Positions 52,893-63,533 of a stretch of DNA of 64,000 bases are shown here, in pieces. Numbering within the stretch: the first letter of the stretch is position 1; each line of letters starts with the position of its first letter. The stretch covers positions 1 through 64,000 of the forward strand of contig JAAFJX010000015.1 in the NCBI GenBank assembly GCA_013299045.1, written 5' to 3'. The notes below the pieces were generated by a model. The model searched no databases. It had not been told where the DNA came from and saw only the letters and a list, made by a program, of their open reading frames with translations. This DNA comes from Cytophagales bacterium. Its GTDB lineage: Bacteria; Bacteroidota; Bacteroidia; Cytophagales; Bernardetiaceae. The translations under genes and the position numbers were made by a program.

Positions 52893-54944
52893 ATGGATTT
52901 ATTGGGTATATACTCTGCTTTTGCAATTTTTACATGGAATATGTACACCATCAGGCGTGTGGTTTTGCATAAGCGTCTACCTGTGTCCTTGTTGCTTTGC
53001 GTGGTGGGGGCTTGGTTTTGGTTATTACCCGTTTTGGTAGCAGGGCTGTTTGGCCTGCTGACGCTCACCGTTGTTTTTTCAGGCTTCATAGGGATAAATT
53101 TTTTATCCATTTTATTGTGCGATAATTACTTCCGAAGGAAAAAACATTTGCTATTGGTGCGCGAAACAGTTGTAACAGGCAGCACAGATAAAGTACAAAC
53201 CAGGAGTATCCACCTGCTCTCCGTGCTTGGTATGTTGGTACTGCTTCCATCTGCTTACGTCTTTACGAAGCATCTCTATGTCATCAGTACGGCAGTAACA
53301 GAACCCAATAGCATAATTTTTTGCTGGGACACGCTCATTTATCATTATCCGGCACTGGTTGAGTTTTACCAACAAGAAACTCTTTGGACTTTTAGAAATC
53401 CCTTTCAGAGTTACTACTACGGTTATGAGTTGATTGGCTTCTTGACAAGCGTTTTGAGCAAACAAACATGGAGTCTTTTGGTGCTTAATCAGTATGCAGT
53501 TTTCTTTTTAATAGTCAGTATTATTGTTTTGGCCAATAGAATTTATATTTTTTCAGACGAAAATAAAATCCATTTCGGAAAAAATATATTTACCTTTTGT
53601 ATTCTTTCTGCCTTTTTTATTTGTTTTCAATCTAAAATAAATGCTTTTGGAAAAAACGATATTTTTCAAACTGCCACTCTTCTAGGAACGTTGGCTTTTC
53701 TTCTAGAATTTTTTAAAAAATTATCGCCTATACGTTTATCTTCCTCAAAAATAATTTTACTTTTAGGAAGTGCTGCATCTTTTAGTTTAAGTTTACTAAC
53801 AAAGCCAACCAGTATTGCTTATTTGCCATATTTTAATTGTTTAATTTTATACGCATTATTTTTCTCCGTCAAAAGTCAGCTCAAAAATACAGTAAAAATT
53901 TTCTGCTTATTCAATTTAATTGTATTTTCTCTTGGCGGTATTTTTGTTTATAGAAATTTAATTCAATTTCATGCACTAAATGATAGTTATTGGAATGCTG
54001 CATTTGATAGAAGTATCGTGTTTAATGTTTTAAACACAAAAATATTCTATCCACAAATAGAAACAATTTTATTTTTGTTATGTGTAGTTTTTATGTTTTT
54101 AGCAATTTTTATTAATATGCTTAAAAGTAAAAATTTTTGGAGTCGTTTCGAAACCTACGCACCTATTAGTTTTTGTTTTTGTACATTTTTAGTTTTTATC
54201 ATGACACCTTATACACTTCATGGCACGTCAGTAGAAAATTCAAAATGGCAGATACGTTTAGGAATGCCATTTTTTATTAGCTCTTTTTGGTTTTTATCTT
54301 TTTTTTATATAGAAATATTAACTTTTTTAAAGAAATTCATAAGTTATCGTATTCGTATTTTAAATGTAACTGCATTTAAGTATAGAGTTACGCAAAGTAT
54401 TAGAAACTTTATTGTTATGAGTTTAATTATTTTACTTGTTATTGCACCAGTCATACACAGAGTTTTACCTAATAATAAATTGAACGGATATGAAGTAGAA
54501 GAGCAAATGGATAAAAAAGTAAACAAAAAATCTATTCAAATTTATCAATACTTCAATGATTTGAATGCGGAATCAAAAATTTATGCTATAAATGCTCCAC
54601 CAGCCATTTTTTATGGAAAAAACTGGCAACATAAAGTTTTTTTTGACCACGACAAACTTCTAGAAACAGAAGACAGTTGCCGATTAAAACGTATTTTGAA
54701 TGAATTTAAACCTAATTTTATAGTCTTATCGGTAGACTTTACACGCCAAAAGTCCGCAAACGAACGTGTGCAGGCGCTCTTAAAAACATATCAACCCTCG
54801 AATGCAAAAATAACTTTGCAAGCAAGCGACAGCCTCTACCAACTTTACAAGGTGGTTTACAGCAACAAAAAGGTTGATGATAAAATGGGCAGATGCTGTG
54901 GGACAAAAAGCCCTTTACAAATGTATAAGCGTACTTGTCGCTAG
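52893..54944 (+). CDS. polytopic membrane protein, possibly GT-C-type glycosyltransferase
   Basis: This 683-residue protein has about 11-13 membrane helices and a soluble C-terminal domain (about 545-683). The first large loop (residues ~135-190) contains acidic and aromatic residues (IFCWDTLIYHYPALVEFYQQ, cited by its ends IFCWDT...YQQ), as in GT-C enzymes, where an Asp binds the lipid-sugar. No family signature is decisive. The first third has ordinary codon use; from about 53.55 to 54.75 kb it becomes much richer in A/T (many TTT, ATT, AAA codons), unlike its neighbours, which suggests foreign origin or recombination. The start is set by the promoter at 52833-52861. Confidence 0.8.
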   Translation: MDLLGIYSAFAIFTWNMYTIRRVVLHKRLPVSLLLCVVGAWFWLLPVLVAGLFGLLTLTVVFSGFIGINFLSILLCDNYFRRKKHLLLVRETVVTGSTDKVQTRSIHLLSVLGMLVLLPSAYVFTKHLYVISTAVTEPNSIIFCWDTLIYHYPALVEFYQQETLWTFRNPFQSYYYGYELIGFLTSVLSKQTWSLLVLNQYAVFFLIVSIIVLANRIYIFSDENKIHFGKNIFTFCILSAFFICFQSKINAFGKNDIFQTATLLGTLAFLLEFFKKLSPIRLSSSKIILLLGSAASFSLSLLTKPTSIAYLPYFNCLILYALFFSVKSQLKNTVKIFCLFNLIVFSLGGIFVYRNLIQFHALNDSYWNAAFDRSIVFNVLNTKIFYPQIETILFLLCVVFMFLAIFINMLKSKNFWSRFETYAPISFCFCTFLVFIMTPYTLHGTSVENSKWQIRLGMPFFISSFWFLSFFYIEILTFLKKFISYRIRILNVTAFKYRVTQSIRNFIVMSLIILLVIAPVIHRVLPNNKLNGYEVEEQMDKKVNKKSIQIYQYFNDLNAESKIYAINAPPAIFYGKNWQHKVFFDHDKLLETEDSCRLKRILNEFKPNFIVLSVDFTRQKSANERVQALLKTYQPSNAKITLQASDSLYQLYKVVYSNKKVDDKMGRCCGTKSPLQMYKRTCR

Positions 54945-54975
54945 CCGAACTTATGCCAAGTACTTATTGATAGAT

Positions 54976-56250
54976 TTAAGCCACAAAAAGTGGCCTTCCT
55001 GCCATCCACTCGTTAATCTCTTGGCGAATTGCTTTTAGTTTGGCTTGGTCTGTGGGTGCTTTGATGACCTCATCTATGTAAGCAGCTATGCGCTCCATAT
55101 CTGTTTCTACAAGACCGCGTGTGGTAATAGCAGCCGTGCCCAATCTGATACCAGAAGTAACAAAAGGCGATTTATCGTCGAAAGGCACCATGTTTTTATT
55201 GGCAGTTATATCAGCTTCTACGAGGGCTGCTTCGGCCACTTTGCCAGTTACGCCTTTATTCCTTAGGTCAATAAGCATTAAATGGTTATCTGTACCATTA
55301 GACACCACCTGAAAGTCCCTGTTAGTCAGCGCTTTTGATAAGGCTTGTGCGTTATGAGATACCTGTTTGATGTAGCGTGTATATTGCTCCGAAAGCGCTT
55401 CACCGAAGGCCACTGCTTTAGCCGCAATGACGTGCTCTAGAGGGCCACCCTGCGTACCCGGAAACACCGCACCGTCCAGAATGGCCGACATCATCTTTAA
55501 GTCGCCTTTAGGAGTGCGTTGCCCAAGCGTATTTTCAAAGTCCTTGCCCATGAAGATAAGCCCGCCACGCGGCCCACGCAACGTTTTATGGGTGGTTGTA
55601 GTTATGATGTGGCAATGCGGAACAGGATTTTCTAACAAGCCCTTGGCAATAAGGCCTGCGGGGTGAGAGATATCGGCCAAAAGCAGTGCTCCAACAGCAT
55701 CAGCTATTTGACGAAGGCGTTTATAGTCCCAGTCGCGGCTATAAGCTGACGCGCCACAAATAATCAATTTGGGTTTCGCTTGATGTGCTTTTTCTTCTAC
55801 TTTGTTCCAGTCAATAAGCCCTGTTTCGCGCTCTACTCCGTAGAAAGACGGTTTATAGAGCTTACCCGAAAAATTAACAGGTGAGCCGTGTGTTAAATGC
55901 CCGCCATGCGAAAGGTCAAAACCTAAGATAGAATCACCTGGGTTCAAGATACCAAGCATAACGGCAGCATTGGCTTGAGCGCCCGAATGCGGTTGTACGT
56001 TAGCCCATTCGGCCCCAAAAAGTTTTTTGATGCGCTCTATGGCCAAATTTTCTACTTCGTCCACCACCTGACAACCACCATAGTAGCGCTTACCGGGCAA
56101 TCCCTCTGCATATTTATTGGTCAGGACGCTGCCCATGGCTTGCATAACTTGTTCTGATACAAAGTTCTCTGATGCAATGAGTTCAAGGCCATGTTCTTGG
56201 CGTGTTTTTTCTTGGGCAATTAGGCTAAATATTTTATCGTCGCGAAGCAT
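54976..56250 (-). CDS. glyA: serine hydroxymethyltransferase
   Basis: This 424-residue PLP enzyme converts serine and tetrahydrofolate to glycine and methylene-THF, the main source of one-carbon units. The PLP lysine is in [14 protein letters not shown], and [23 protein letters not shown] and the folate-binding region are intact. ATG 56250 is chosen because the -7 box is at 56290-56297, so a start at 56292 would lie in the promoter. It converges with the membrane protein gene, 31 bp apart. Length and motifs are standard. Confidence 0.97.
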   Translation of the reverse strand: MLRDDKIFSLIAQEKTRQEHGLELIASENFVSEQVMQAMGSVLTNKYAEGLPGKRYYGGCQVVDEVENLAIERIKKLFGAEWANVQPHSGAQANAAVMLGILNPGDSILGFDLSHGGHLTHGSPVNFSGKLYKPSFYGVERETGLIDWNKVEEKAHQAKPKLIICGASAYSRDWDYKRLRQIADAVGALLLADISHPAGLIAKGLLENPVPHCHIITTTTHKTLRGPRGGLIFMGKDFENTLGQRTPKGDLKMMSAILDGAVFPGTQGGPLEHVIAAKAVAFGEALSEQYTRYIKQVSHNAQALSKALTNRDFQVVSNGTDNHLMLIDLRNKGVTGKVAEAALVEADITANKNMVPFDDKSPFVTSGIRLGTAAITTRGLVETDMERIAAYIDEVIKAPTDQAKLKAIRQEINEWMAGRPLFVA

Positions 56251-56289
56251 GATGAATAGAGCGCTTTTGGGTGGAAGATTTTTATACTG

Positions 56290-56297
56290 CAAAAGTA
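56290..56297 (-). promoter_or_regulatory. -7 element of glyA
   Basis: TACTTTTG on the minus strand, about 40 bp before the ATG. No well-placed -33 TTG was seen. Confidence 0.5.
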
Positions 56298-56447
56298 AAC
56301 ACTAATTTTTATGTTCAGCATATTTTTAGAAAAAGCGCTTAATAAAATAAAGTAGAGTTGGATGGCAGCCTGTTGCGATGTGTCATTTATTCATTAAAAG
56401 ACAACGAAAATTCATAAAAATACGTAGAAATAGTCAATTCTATTCGT

Positions 56448-56455
56448 TAATTTTG
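56448..56455 (+). promoter_or_regulatory. -7 element of the DksA/TraR-like gene
   Basis: TAATTTTG matches the consensus about 105 bp before the ATG at 56559; the -33 TTG is missing. Confidence 0.4.
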
Positions 56456-56558
56456 CGCACTCAAAAGTGCGTTGTGGCTCTAAATCACAGCGTTTGCGTT
56501 TTTCGTTTTTTTTTGAGTGCTGAACTATTCTTTGTTTTACCCAACGAGTTATTGCATA

Positions 56559-56924
56559 ATGAAGACAAATTTGAGGTACAGTCAAGACGATTTGAAAGAA
56601 TTTGAAGAGATTATCGTCGAGAAATTACAAAAGTCTCGCGACGATTTAGCCAACCTAAAAGGTTCTATTGCGCGTTTAGAAGGTGAGGGAGGCAAAACTG
56701 CGGGCAATATTGACGATGGCTCCGAAGCACAAGAGAAAGAGCATCTTAACCAGTTGGCAGCCAGGCTACAAAAGTACATCATGGACTTAGAGAAAGCCCA
56801 CTTTAGAATCAAAAATGGCACTTATGGTATTTGTTTAGATACAGGTACGCTTATTTCTAAGGAAAGACTAAGAATAGTCCCTCATACACAACAGACTGTA
56901 GAAGCTAAAAAACGAAAACTATAA
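56559..56924 (+). CDS. DksA/TraR-family protein with a lost zinc finger
   Basis: This 121-residue protein has the DksA-type coiled coil (about 1-80) and the C-terminal domain GTYGICLDTGTLISKERLRIVPHTQQ. The family's C4 zinc finger normally reads CxxCGxxI...CxxC; here only the first cysteine remains, as in most Bacteroidota homologues. Such proteins enter the RNA polymerase secondary channel and, with ppGpp, tune stringent transcription. ATG 56559 (MKTNLRYSQDDLKEFE) is the natural start. A terminator follows directly. Whether it acts like DksA or another secondary-channel factor is open. Confidence 0.9.
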   Translation: MKTNLRYSQDDLKEFEEIIVEKLQKSRDDLANLKGSIARLEGEGGKTAGNIDDGSEAQEKEHLNQLAARLQKYIMDLEKAHFRIKNGTYGICLDTGTLISKERLRIVPHTQQTVEAKKRKL

Positions 56925-56947
56925 TAACTGATTTTTGAATAAGACCC

Positions 56948-56986
56948 AAATGCTCTATGAATGTTTACCATTTATAGAGCATTTTT
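56948..56986 (+). terminator. terminator after the DksA/TraR-like gene
   Basis: AAATGCTCTAT and ATAGAGCATTTTT form an 11-bp stem with a T tail. Confidence 0.88.
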
Positions 56987-57259
56987 GCTTTTGGTGCATT
57001 GACTGCTAGAAAATGCCGTTTATGGGCTTTTGAGAGGTTTTTTGTAGAGTATCTTAAACCGATTAAGATTAAAACGATTACAAGCCATACTTCGCCGCCT
57101 ATGGCTCGCGCCCTAATACGAAGAAACTGCTCACAATAAAAAATATAAGAGATAGCATGAACTCAGCGAAAATACTTCTCCTCTGAAAACAAGAGGGCGA
57201 GTATATAGCAAAATCAGGCTATTGAATAATTTTTTTTGTGCTTTTGCGCAGACTTTCCT

Positions 57260-57290
57260 TTGTCAGTACCAAGCCTTTTGCTTAACTTTG
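57260..57290 (+). promoter_or_regulatory. consensus promoter of the receptor-linked membrane protein
   Basis: TTG at 57260-57262, exactly 20 bp, TAACTTTG at 57283-57290. Confidence 0.7.
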
Positions 57291-57314
57291 TGTCTGGTTA
57301 TTCTCTTTCGAAAT

Positions 57315-57875
57315 TTGCTCAAGGTACTCATTGCCATATCGCTTGCTGCATTGATACTCGTCCAAAACCTGTCTTACTGGCTGGTTTTCAGCGTGGCTAG
57401 GGAGCGCGTGCGTATGCAAGTGAAGGCCTCTTTGCCAAAAGTTCCTCTTAGAGAATGCCAGTATCTGGTATTCCCCAGCCATGAGGCCTTTGATGCTGCC
57501 AACCAACTCTTAAGCTGGGAACATAGCCGAGAATTTACGTGGGAAGGCAAACTCTATGACGTGCGGTATCAAGAAATCCGCAATGGTTTATTACACATTT
57601 ATTGCGTCCAAGACCACAAGGAGGAGCACTTGCTTTCAGTATTTAAACTTGTTCCAACTTTGGAAAAGCAAACTGCCCCTATACAACAGCAAACTCAATT
57701 ATTGCTCTTGAGCATACCTAAATTATTTTTTGCCTCTGATTTTCTGCTTTTGCTATCGAGTTACTTCAAGAGTTTTTTTAATTTTTTATGGTATAAACTC
57801 TGCCCCAAGCTCGGTTTTTATCAGCTCATTCTTTGTAATCCGTATTCTGAAGTATGGATTCCGCCACCGCGCTAA
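57315..57875 (+). CDS. small membrane protein encoded just upstream of a TonB receptor
   Basis: The reading frame is open from 57222, but the promoter at 57260-57290 lies inside that extension, so I set the start at the next in-frame TTG, 57315. The 186-residue product has an N-terminal membrane helix (about 3-20), a soluble middle with EFTWEGKLYDVRYQEIRNG and IYCVQDHKEE, and a hydrophobic patch near 125-155. The 'E-x-x-x-x-G-K-x-Y-D-V...D-x-x-E' plan recurs in uncharacterised proteins encoded next to Bacteroidota TonB receptors. It precedes a haem-type receptor gene by 255 bp. Function unknown; accessory to uptake is inferred from position. Confidence 0.68.
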   Translation: MLKVLIAISLAALILVQNLSYWLVFSVARERVRMQVKASLPKVPLRECQYLVFPSHEAFDAANQLLSWEHSREFTWEGKLYDVRYQEIRNGLLHIYCVQDHKEEHLLSVFKLVPTLEKQTAPIQQQTQLLLLSIPKLFFASDFLLLLSSYFKSFFNFLWYKLCPKLGFYQLILCNPYSEVWIPPPR

Positions 57876-58130
57876 AGCACCCAGCTACCATATAGGACGC
57901 TTTTATAGCTTTTCTATATACGAAAATGCCAAAGTACCCTCCCAAAACCTCTTTAGAATCAAACACTTGCATTTAAGTTAGTGTATTCTGATTGATAAAA
58001 TAAGGCATGAGGGCTTGTGGGGGTACTTTTCTCAGAATTTGATATCACAGTAGTAGGTGTATCTTTAAAATTTTAGCAACTCGCGGGGCAGCCTTTTGGG
58101 CTGTCCTCGCATAGCCATAACTTCAAAAAA

Positions 58131-60596
58131 ATGAATCGTTTATTCCTGATATTGGCATCATTGATTTTGATGCCCCTTGCTTTGTGGGCGCAAAGCAGCA
58201 GCGTTCTTCTCAAAGACGCAACCAATCAAGAGCCTGTGAGCAGCGTGTATGTACTAGATGCAGCAGGCCGTGTCCTAACCATGAGCAACGAGCGTGGAAT
58301 CGTTGATTTGAGCCAGATAGATGCGTCTTTGAATATTGTTTTTTCGCATTCTAGCTTTTTTTCGGAGCGTATGACCGTTTCAGAAGCCATTGCGAAGCAA
58401 AAGATTGATATGACTGAAAAACTGTTTGAGCAAGAGGAGATTGTTGTTACGGCCAGCAAAACAGCGCTCAAGCGTGCCGAAACCCCTAACCAAGTGATGA
58501 CCGTAACGGCCAAATCTATTGCCTTTACTGACCCACAAACATCGGCAGACCTACTGGGGCGCTCTGGCGAAATCTATATTCAAAAAAGCCAAATGGGTGG
58601 TGGCAGCCCTATGATTAGGGGCTTTAATGCCAATGCTGTATTGATTGTAGTGGACGGCGTGCGTATGAACAATGCCATTTTCCGTGGCGGTAACTTACAG
58701 AATGTCATTCAGCTAGATGCCAACAGCATGGAGCAGGCCGAGGTGATTTTTGGGCCAGGCTCGGTTATTTATGGCAGCGATGCACTCGGTGGTGTTATGA
58801 ACTTCCAAACCCGCAAAGCACAGTTTGCAACAGACAAGAAAGTAGTCTTCTCTGCTCAAGCGCTCACACGTTATGCCTCTGCTAATAGCGAACACACTGG
58901 CCACGCACATTGGAACTTAGGTACAAAACGCTTGGCTTGGTCTAGTTCTTTTACATTGAGCGACTTCGCTGATATGCAAATGGGTAAGCAGAATGCGGAT
59001 ACGCTCGGCATAAGGCGTTGGTATGTGGAGCGGCAGGGCGACAAGGACGTAAAGGTGATGAATGATAAGCCCTATTTGGCCATTGGCTCTGGTTATAACC
59101 AAATCAACACAGTGCAAAAATTGAGCTTTAAAATATCCGAAAAAGCGGTTTTAAACTACAGCTTCCATTACACCAACTCTTCGAATATTCCGCGCTATGA
59201 CCGTCTCATTCAAGATAACCGACTTACCCAAAAAGACCCTGCTAAAATAACCCCTTCGCAAGGAGAATGGTATTATGGCCCTCAAACTTGGCGTATGCAC
59301 CAGGTGGGTTTGCATTTGAGCAATGCCAACAAGGTTTATGACCAAATGCGCTTGAGTGTAGCAAGCCAAAAAATGATTGAAAGCCGCCACACACGCGGTT
59401 TCAATAGTGCTAATAGAACCGACCGCGTAGAAACAGTAAATGTTTTGAATATTAACTTGGATTTGAATAAAAAACTGAGCGAAAAATCGGACTTGTTTTA
59501 TGGTGCAGAGCTAGTTATGAACGACGTAGCCTCAAAAGCCGAGCGTGTTAATGTCAAAGATGGCAAAGTTTCTGGAGCTTCTACACGCTATCCTAGTGGT
59601 GGCAGCACGCAAGACTTTTTTGCGGCCTACGTGCAGTACAAAAACAACCTGACGGAAAAACTCACCCTTACAGCGGGCTTGCGTTATAGCCACTACTGGT
59701 TGAATGCGCAGTTTACAGACACTACTTTCTACAAGTTCCCTTACAAAGAGGCTAATCTGAATGCGGGTGCTATCAATGGCAGCATGGGAGCTACCTTCCG
59801 CCCTACCGAGAATACACAAATCAACGCCAACTTCGCATCGGGCTTCCGTGCACCCAACGTGGACGACATAGGCAAGGTATTTGACTCCAATGCGTCGCTG
59901 GCCAAAGTGGTTGTGCCTAATCCAAACCTAAAGCCCGAATATACCTATAACTTTGAGTTGGGCTTTACGCAAAAAATTGCTGACAGGGTAACTGTTGGTG
60001 CTACAGGCTACTACACCCTGCTGCAACAAAAAGTTGTTCTGCGCCCAGGCCAGTTCAATGGCAAAGATTCTATTCTCTACGACAACAAAATGAGCAGTGT
60101 AGAAACTTTCACAAACGACGGCAAAGGTTATGTTGCTGGCCTACACGCCGAAGTGCTGGCTGATGTTACCAAGTTTTTGGCTATCCGCACCACGCTCACT
60201 TATACCACCTCAGCAGACCAGTCCGTCAAGGATAAGACCTTACAACTGCAAGCCACGCCGCCCATTTTCGGTTCAACTTCTTTGATGCTGAAAATGAAAA
60301 AACTAAGAGCAGAACTTTGGGCGCAGTACCAAGGACAGAGTGTGCCTTTCAACGAAATGTCCGCAGAGGTGGCAGATAAATCTTTCCTCTATTCAGGTGA
60401 TACTAGCCCAGCCACGCTCTCACAGCGTATTCCTGCTTGGTGGACAGCCAATCTGCGCCTGTCTTATCAGTTTAACAAAAACGTGCAACTGAACATAGCG
60501 GGCGAAAATTTGCTAGACCGTTTCTATTTGCCTTATGGCAGTGGTATGCCATCTATGGGACGAAACTTCATTCTGAGCTTGCGTGCCAGCATTTAG
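58131..60596 (+). CDS. TonB-dependent receptor, haem/haemoglobin-receptor type
   Basis: The 821-residue outer-membrane receptor has a signal peptide (1-20, ending LWAQ), a short degenerate carboxypeptidase-like domain (about 21-95), a TonB box region (EEIVVTASK), a plug (about 105-230) and a barrel ending NFILSLRASI. The plug motif KSQMGGGSPMIRGFNANAVL with VDGVRMNNAIFRGGN is the signature of the haemoglobin/transferrin/lactoferrin receptor group, so haem uptake is likely. A small membrane gene precedes it and a hairpin follows it. The ligand is not proven. Confidence 0.92.
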   Translation: MNRLFLILASLILMPLALWAQSSSVLLKDATNQEPVSSVYVLDAAGRVLTMSNERGIVDLSQIDASLNIVFSHSSFFSERMTVSEAIAKQKIDMTEKLFEQEEIVVTASKTALKRAETPNQVMTVTAKSIAFTDPQTSADLLGRSGEIYIQKSQMGGGSPMIRGFNANAVLIVVDGVRMNNAIFRGGNLQNVIQLDANSMEQAEVIFGPGSVIYGSDALGGVMNFQTRKAQFATDKKVVFSAQALTRYASANSEHTGHAHWNLGTKRLAWSSSFTLSDFADMQMGKQNADTLGIRRWYVERQGDKDVKVMNDKPYLAIGSGYNQINTVQKLSFKISEKAVLNYSFHYTNSSNIPRYDRLIQDNRLTQKDPAKITPSQGEWYYGPQTWRMHQVGLHLSNANKVYDQMRLSVASQKMIESRHTRGFNSANRTDRVETVNVLNINLDLNKKLSEKSDLFYGAELVMNDVASKAERVNVKDGKVSGASTRYPSGGSTQDFFAAYVQYKNNLTEKLTLTAGLRYSHYWLNAQFTDTTFYKFPYKEANLNAGAINGSMGATFRPTENTQINANFASGFRAPNVDDIGKVFDSNASLAKVVVPNPNLKPEYTYNFELGFTQKIADRVTVGATGYYTLLQQKVVLRPGQFNGKDSILYDNKMSSVETFTNDGKGYVAGLHAEVLADVTKFLAIRTTLTYTTSADQSVKDKTLQLQATPPIFGSTSLMLKMKKLRAELWAQYQGQSVPFNEMSAEVADKSFLYSGDTSPATLSQRIPAWWTANLRLSYQFNKNVQLNIAGENLLDRFYLPYGSGMPSMGRNFILSLRASI

Positions 60597-60658
60597 CATA
60601 AAGCAATGGGCGTGAATGCCATAAGACCAAGCATCTGCCCAAAGTTTTTTCTTTTCTT

Positions 60659-60700
60659 AATTAGCAGGATTAAAATTTAATTTTTTTAGTCCTGCTAATT
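60659..60700 (+). terminator. putative terminator after the haem-type receptor
   Basis: AATTAGCAGGA pairs with TCCTGCTAATT around an AT-rich loop; the T tail is poor (CTCTTTC). Confidence 0.55.
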
Positions 60701-60850
60701 CTCTTTCAGGCAGGCTGCATACAGTGTTTTTGTGTATGGCAAGGTGTAGAAAGTTCTTAAAGGACGTAGCGGCGTGGCTCTTCATATAGGCAGATTTGAG
60801 CATATCAATAATAAATTTGAGTCAAATCTATTTTATATTCGTTTTTCTGC

Positions 60851-60858
60851 TAACTTTG
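60851..60858 (+). promoter_or_regulatory. -7 element of guaB
   Basis: TAACTTTG, 33 bp before the ATG at 60892; no -33 TTG at the right distance. Confidence 0.5.
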
Positions 60859-60870
60859 CACCGCAAATAA

Positions 60871-62364
<1,494 letters not shown>

Positions 62365-62560
62365 TTATCTAAAAATGAGCGTTTAAATTGAAATCTTGAA
62401 TAAAGGTAAAAAAAAATAGCCGCGAAAGGGTTACCTTCCCTATGTGCTCTGGCATTATTCAGCAAACAAAACAATTTGATGGCTTTGCATAAAATAATTG
62501 TTTAGTAAAACAATTTTCAACGCTTTTAATCGTATTTTAACCAGAAAACTGACTGAAACC

Positions 62561-63448
62561 ATGAAAATTCATCTTTTAATAGTATCTTTGTTTGCCGCTC
62601 TTTTGATTGCGCAAACTGCTCAGGCTCAGGAATTTGCAGAATTTTCTAATGATGGCTATAACCACCAATCTGTACGCCCTATACATGAGTCGCACATTAT
62701 GTACAAAAAGACGCTCTGGTACAGAATGTCTTTGAAAGAAAAGCAAAATAAGCCTTTGTTTGCCAAGAATAACGAATTACCGCGTTTGGTTATCGAAGCA
62801 GCTAAGTTGGGCATTATACGCCCTTACGAAAACGATTCACTTCGCACACGTAAAAGCAATGAAAAATTCCTTGAGGCGCTCAAAATTCCTACCAGCGAGC
62901 CTACACTAAGCGAAGACGAAATCGCGATGGGCTTTGGCGGTGAAGAAGGCGGCGGTGGCGGTGGCGAAGATTTCGGCACAGACGGTGGCTGGGGTGAAGG
63001 TGGTTCTTCTACACCCGTTGTGAACGAATACTTCATGACCGATTTTTATATCATGGAAATCCGCGAAGATATGCTTTTTGACAAAAAACGCTCACGCATG
63101 ATTCACGACATTCAGGCTATTACGCTCATTCTTCCTGCTGAAAAAGACGTATCAGGCAAAGGTATAGAAATGCCTATTGCTTCTTTTAGCTACAAAGAGC
63201 TTTGCGCAAACCTTTTCCGTGATAATCCTAACGCTATATGGTATAGCGACGCTAACCAACGCAGCCATTTGAACCTTGAAAAAGCATTTGATTTGCGCTT
63301 GTTTGCGGCTAGAATCTCTAAATTTGCTAACGGCGACGACCGCTCAATCGGCGACATGGCCGAAGGTGGCGAATTGGGCGCACTCGTGGACAGCCAACGC
63401 TACGAGCATTGGTTGGTAGAATATGAAAGCAATCTTTGGGAGAACTAG
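62561..63448 (+). CDS. gldN: gliding motility / type IX secretion protein GldN
   Basis: This 295-residue periplasmic component of the T9SS core binds the GldK ring at the outer membrane and is needed for secretion and gliding. It has a signal peptide (MKIHLLIVSLFAALLIAQT, ending AQAQ), the N-terminal SVRPIHESHIMYKKTLWYRM block and the C-terminal KEKLFDKKRSRMI-type region with FAARISKFAN. ATG 62561 is chosen for its signal peptide. A Gly-rich insert (about residues 124-150) splits the domain, which I do not recall in typical GldN. The usual neighbours gldK, gldL and gldM are not upstream (guaB is), so the operon is broken or this is a GldN/GldO paralogue. Confidence 0.88.
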   Translation: MKIHLLIVSLFAALLIAQTAQAQEFAEFSNDGYNHQSVRPIHESHIMYKKTLWYRMSLKEKQNKPLFAKNNELPRLVIEAAKLGIIRPYENDSLRTRKSNEKFLEALKIPTSEPTLSEDEIAMGFGGEEGGGGGGEDFGTDGGWGEGGSSTPVVNEYFMTDFYIMEIREDMLFDKKRSRMIHDIQAITLILPAEKDVSGKGIEMPIASFSYKELCANLFRDNPNAIWYSDANQRSHLNLEKAFDLRLFAARISKFANGDDRSIGDMAEGGELGALVDSQRYEHWLVEYESNLWEN

Positions 63449-63474
63449 GTCTATCTAATGCCTTTTGTATATGT

Positions 63475-63515
63475 AAAACTAGGCTGCCTGCGTGAGCAAG
63501 TGGCCTAGTTTTTTT
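63475..63515 (+). terminator. terminator of gldN
   Basis: AAAACTAGGC and GCCTAGTTTTTTT form a perfect 10-bp stem with an 18-nt loop and a T7 tail. Confidence 0.9.
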
Positions 63516-63533
63516 AACTTTGGCCTGAAGCGT

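Larger units (their letters stand above)
56925..57314. other. 390-bp gap with terminator and promoter
   Basis: The terminator (56948-56986) and the next gene's promoter (57260-57290) are listed separately. Between them I see no gene or repeat. Confidence 0.6.
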
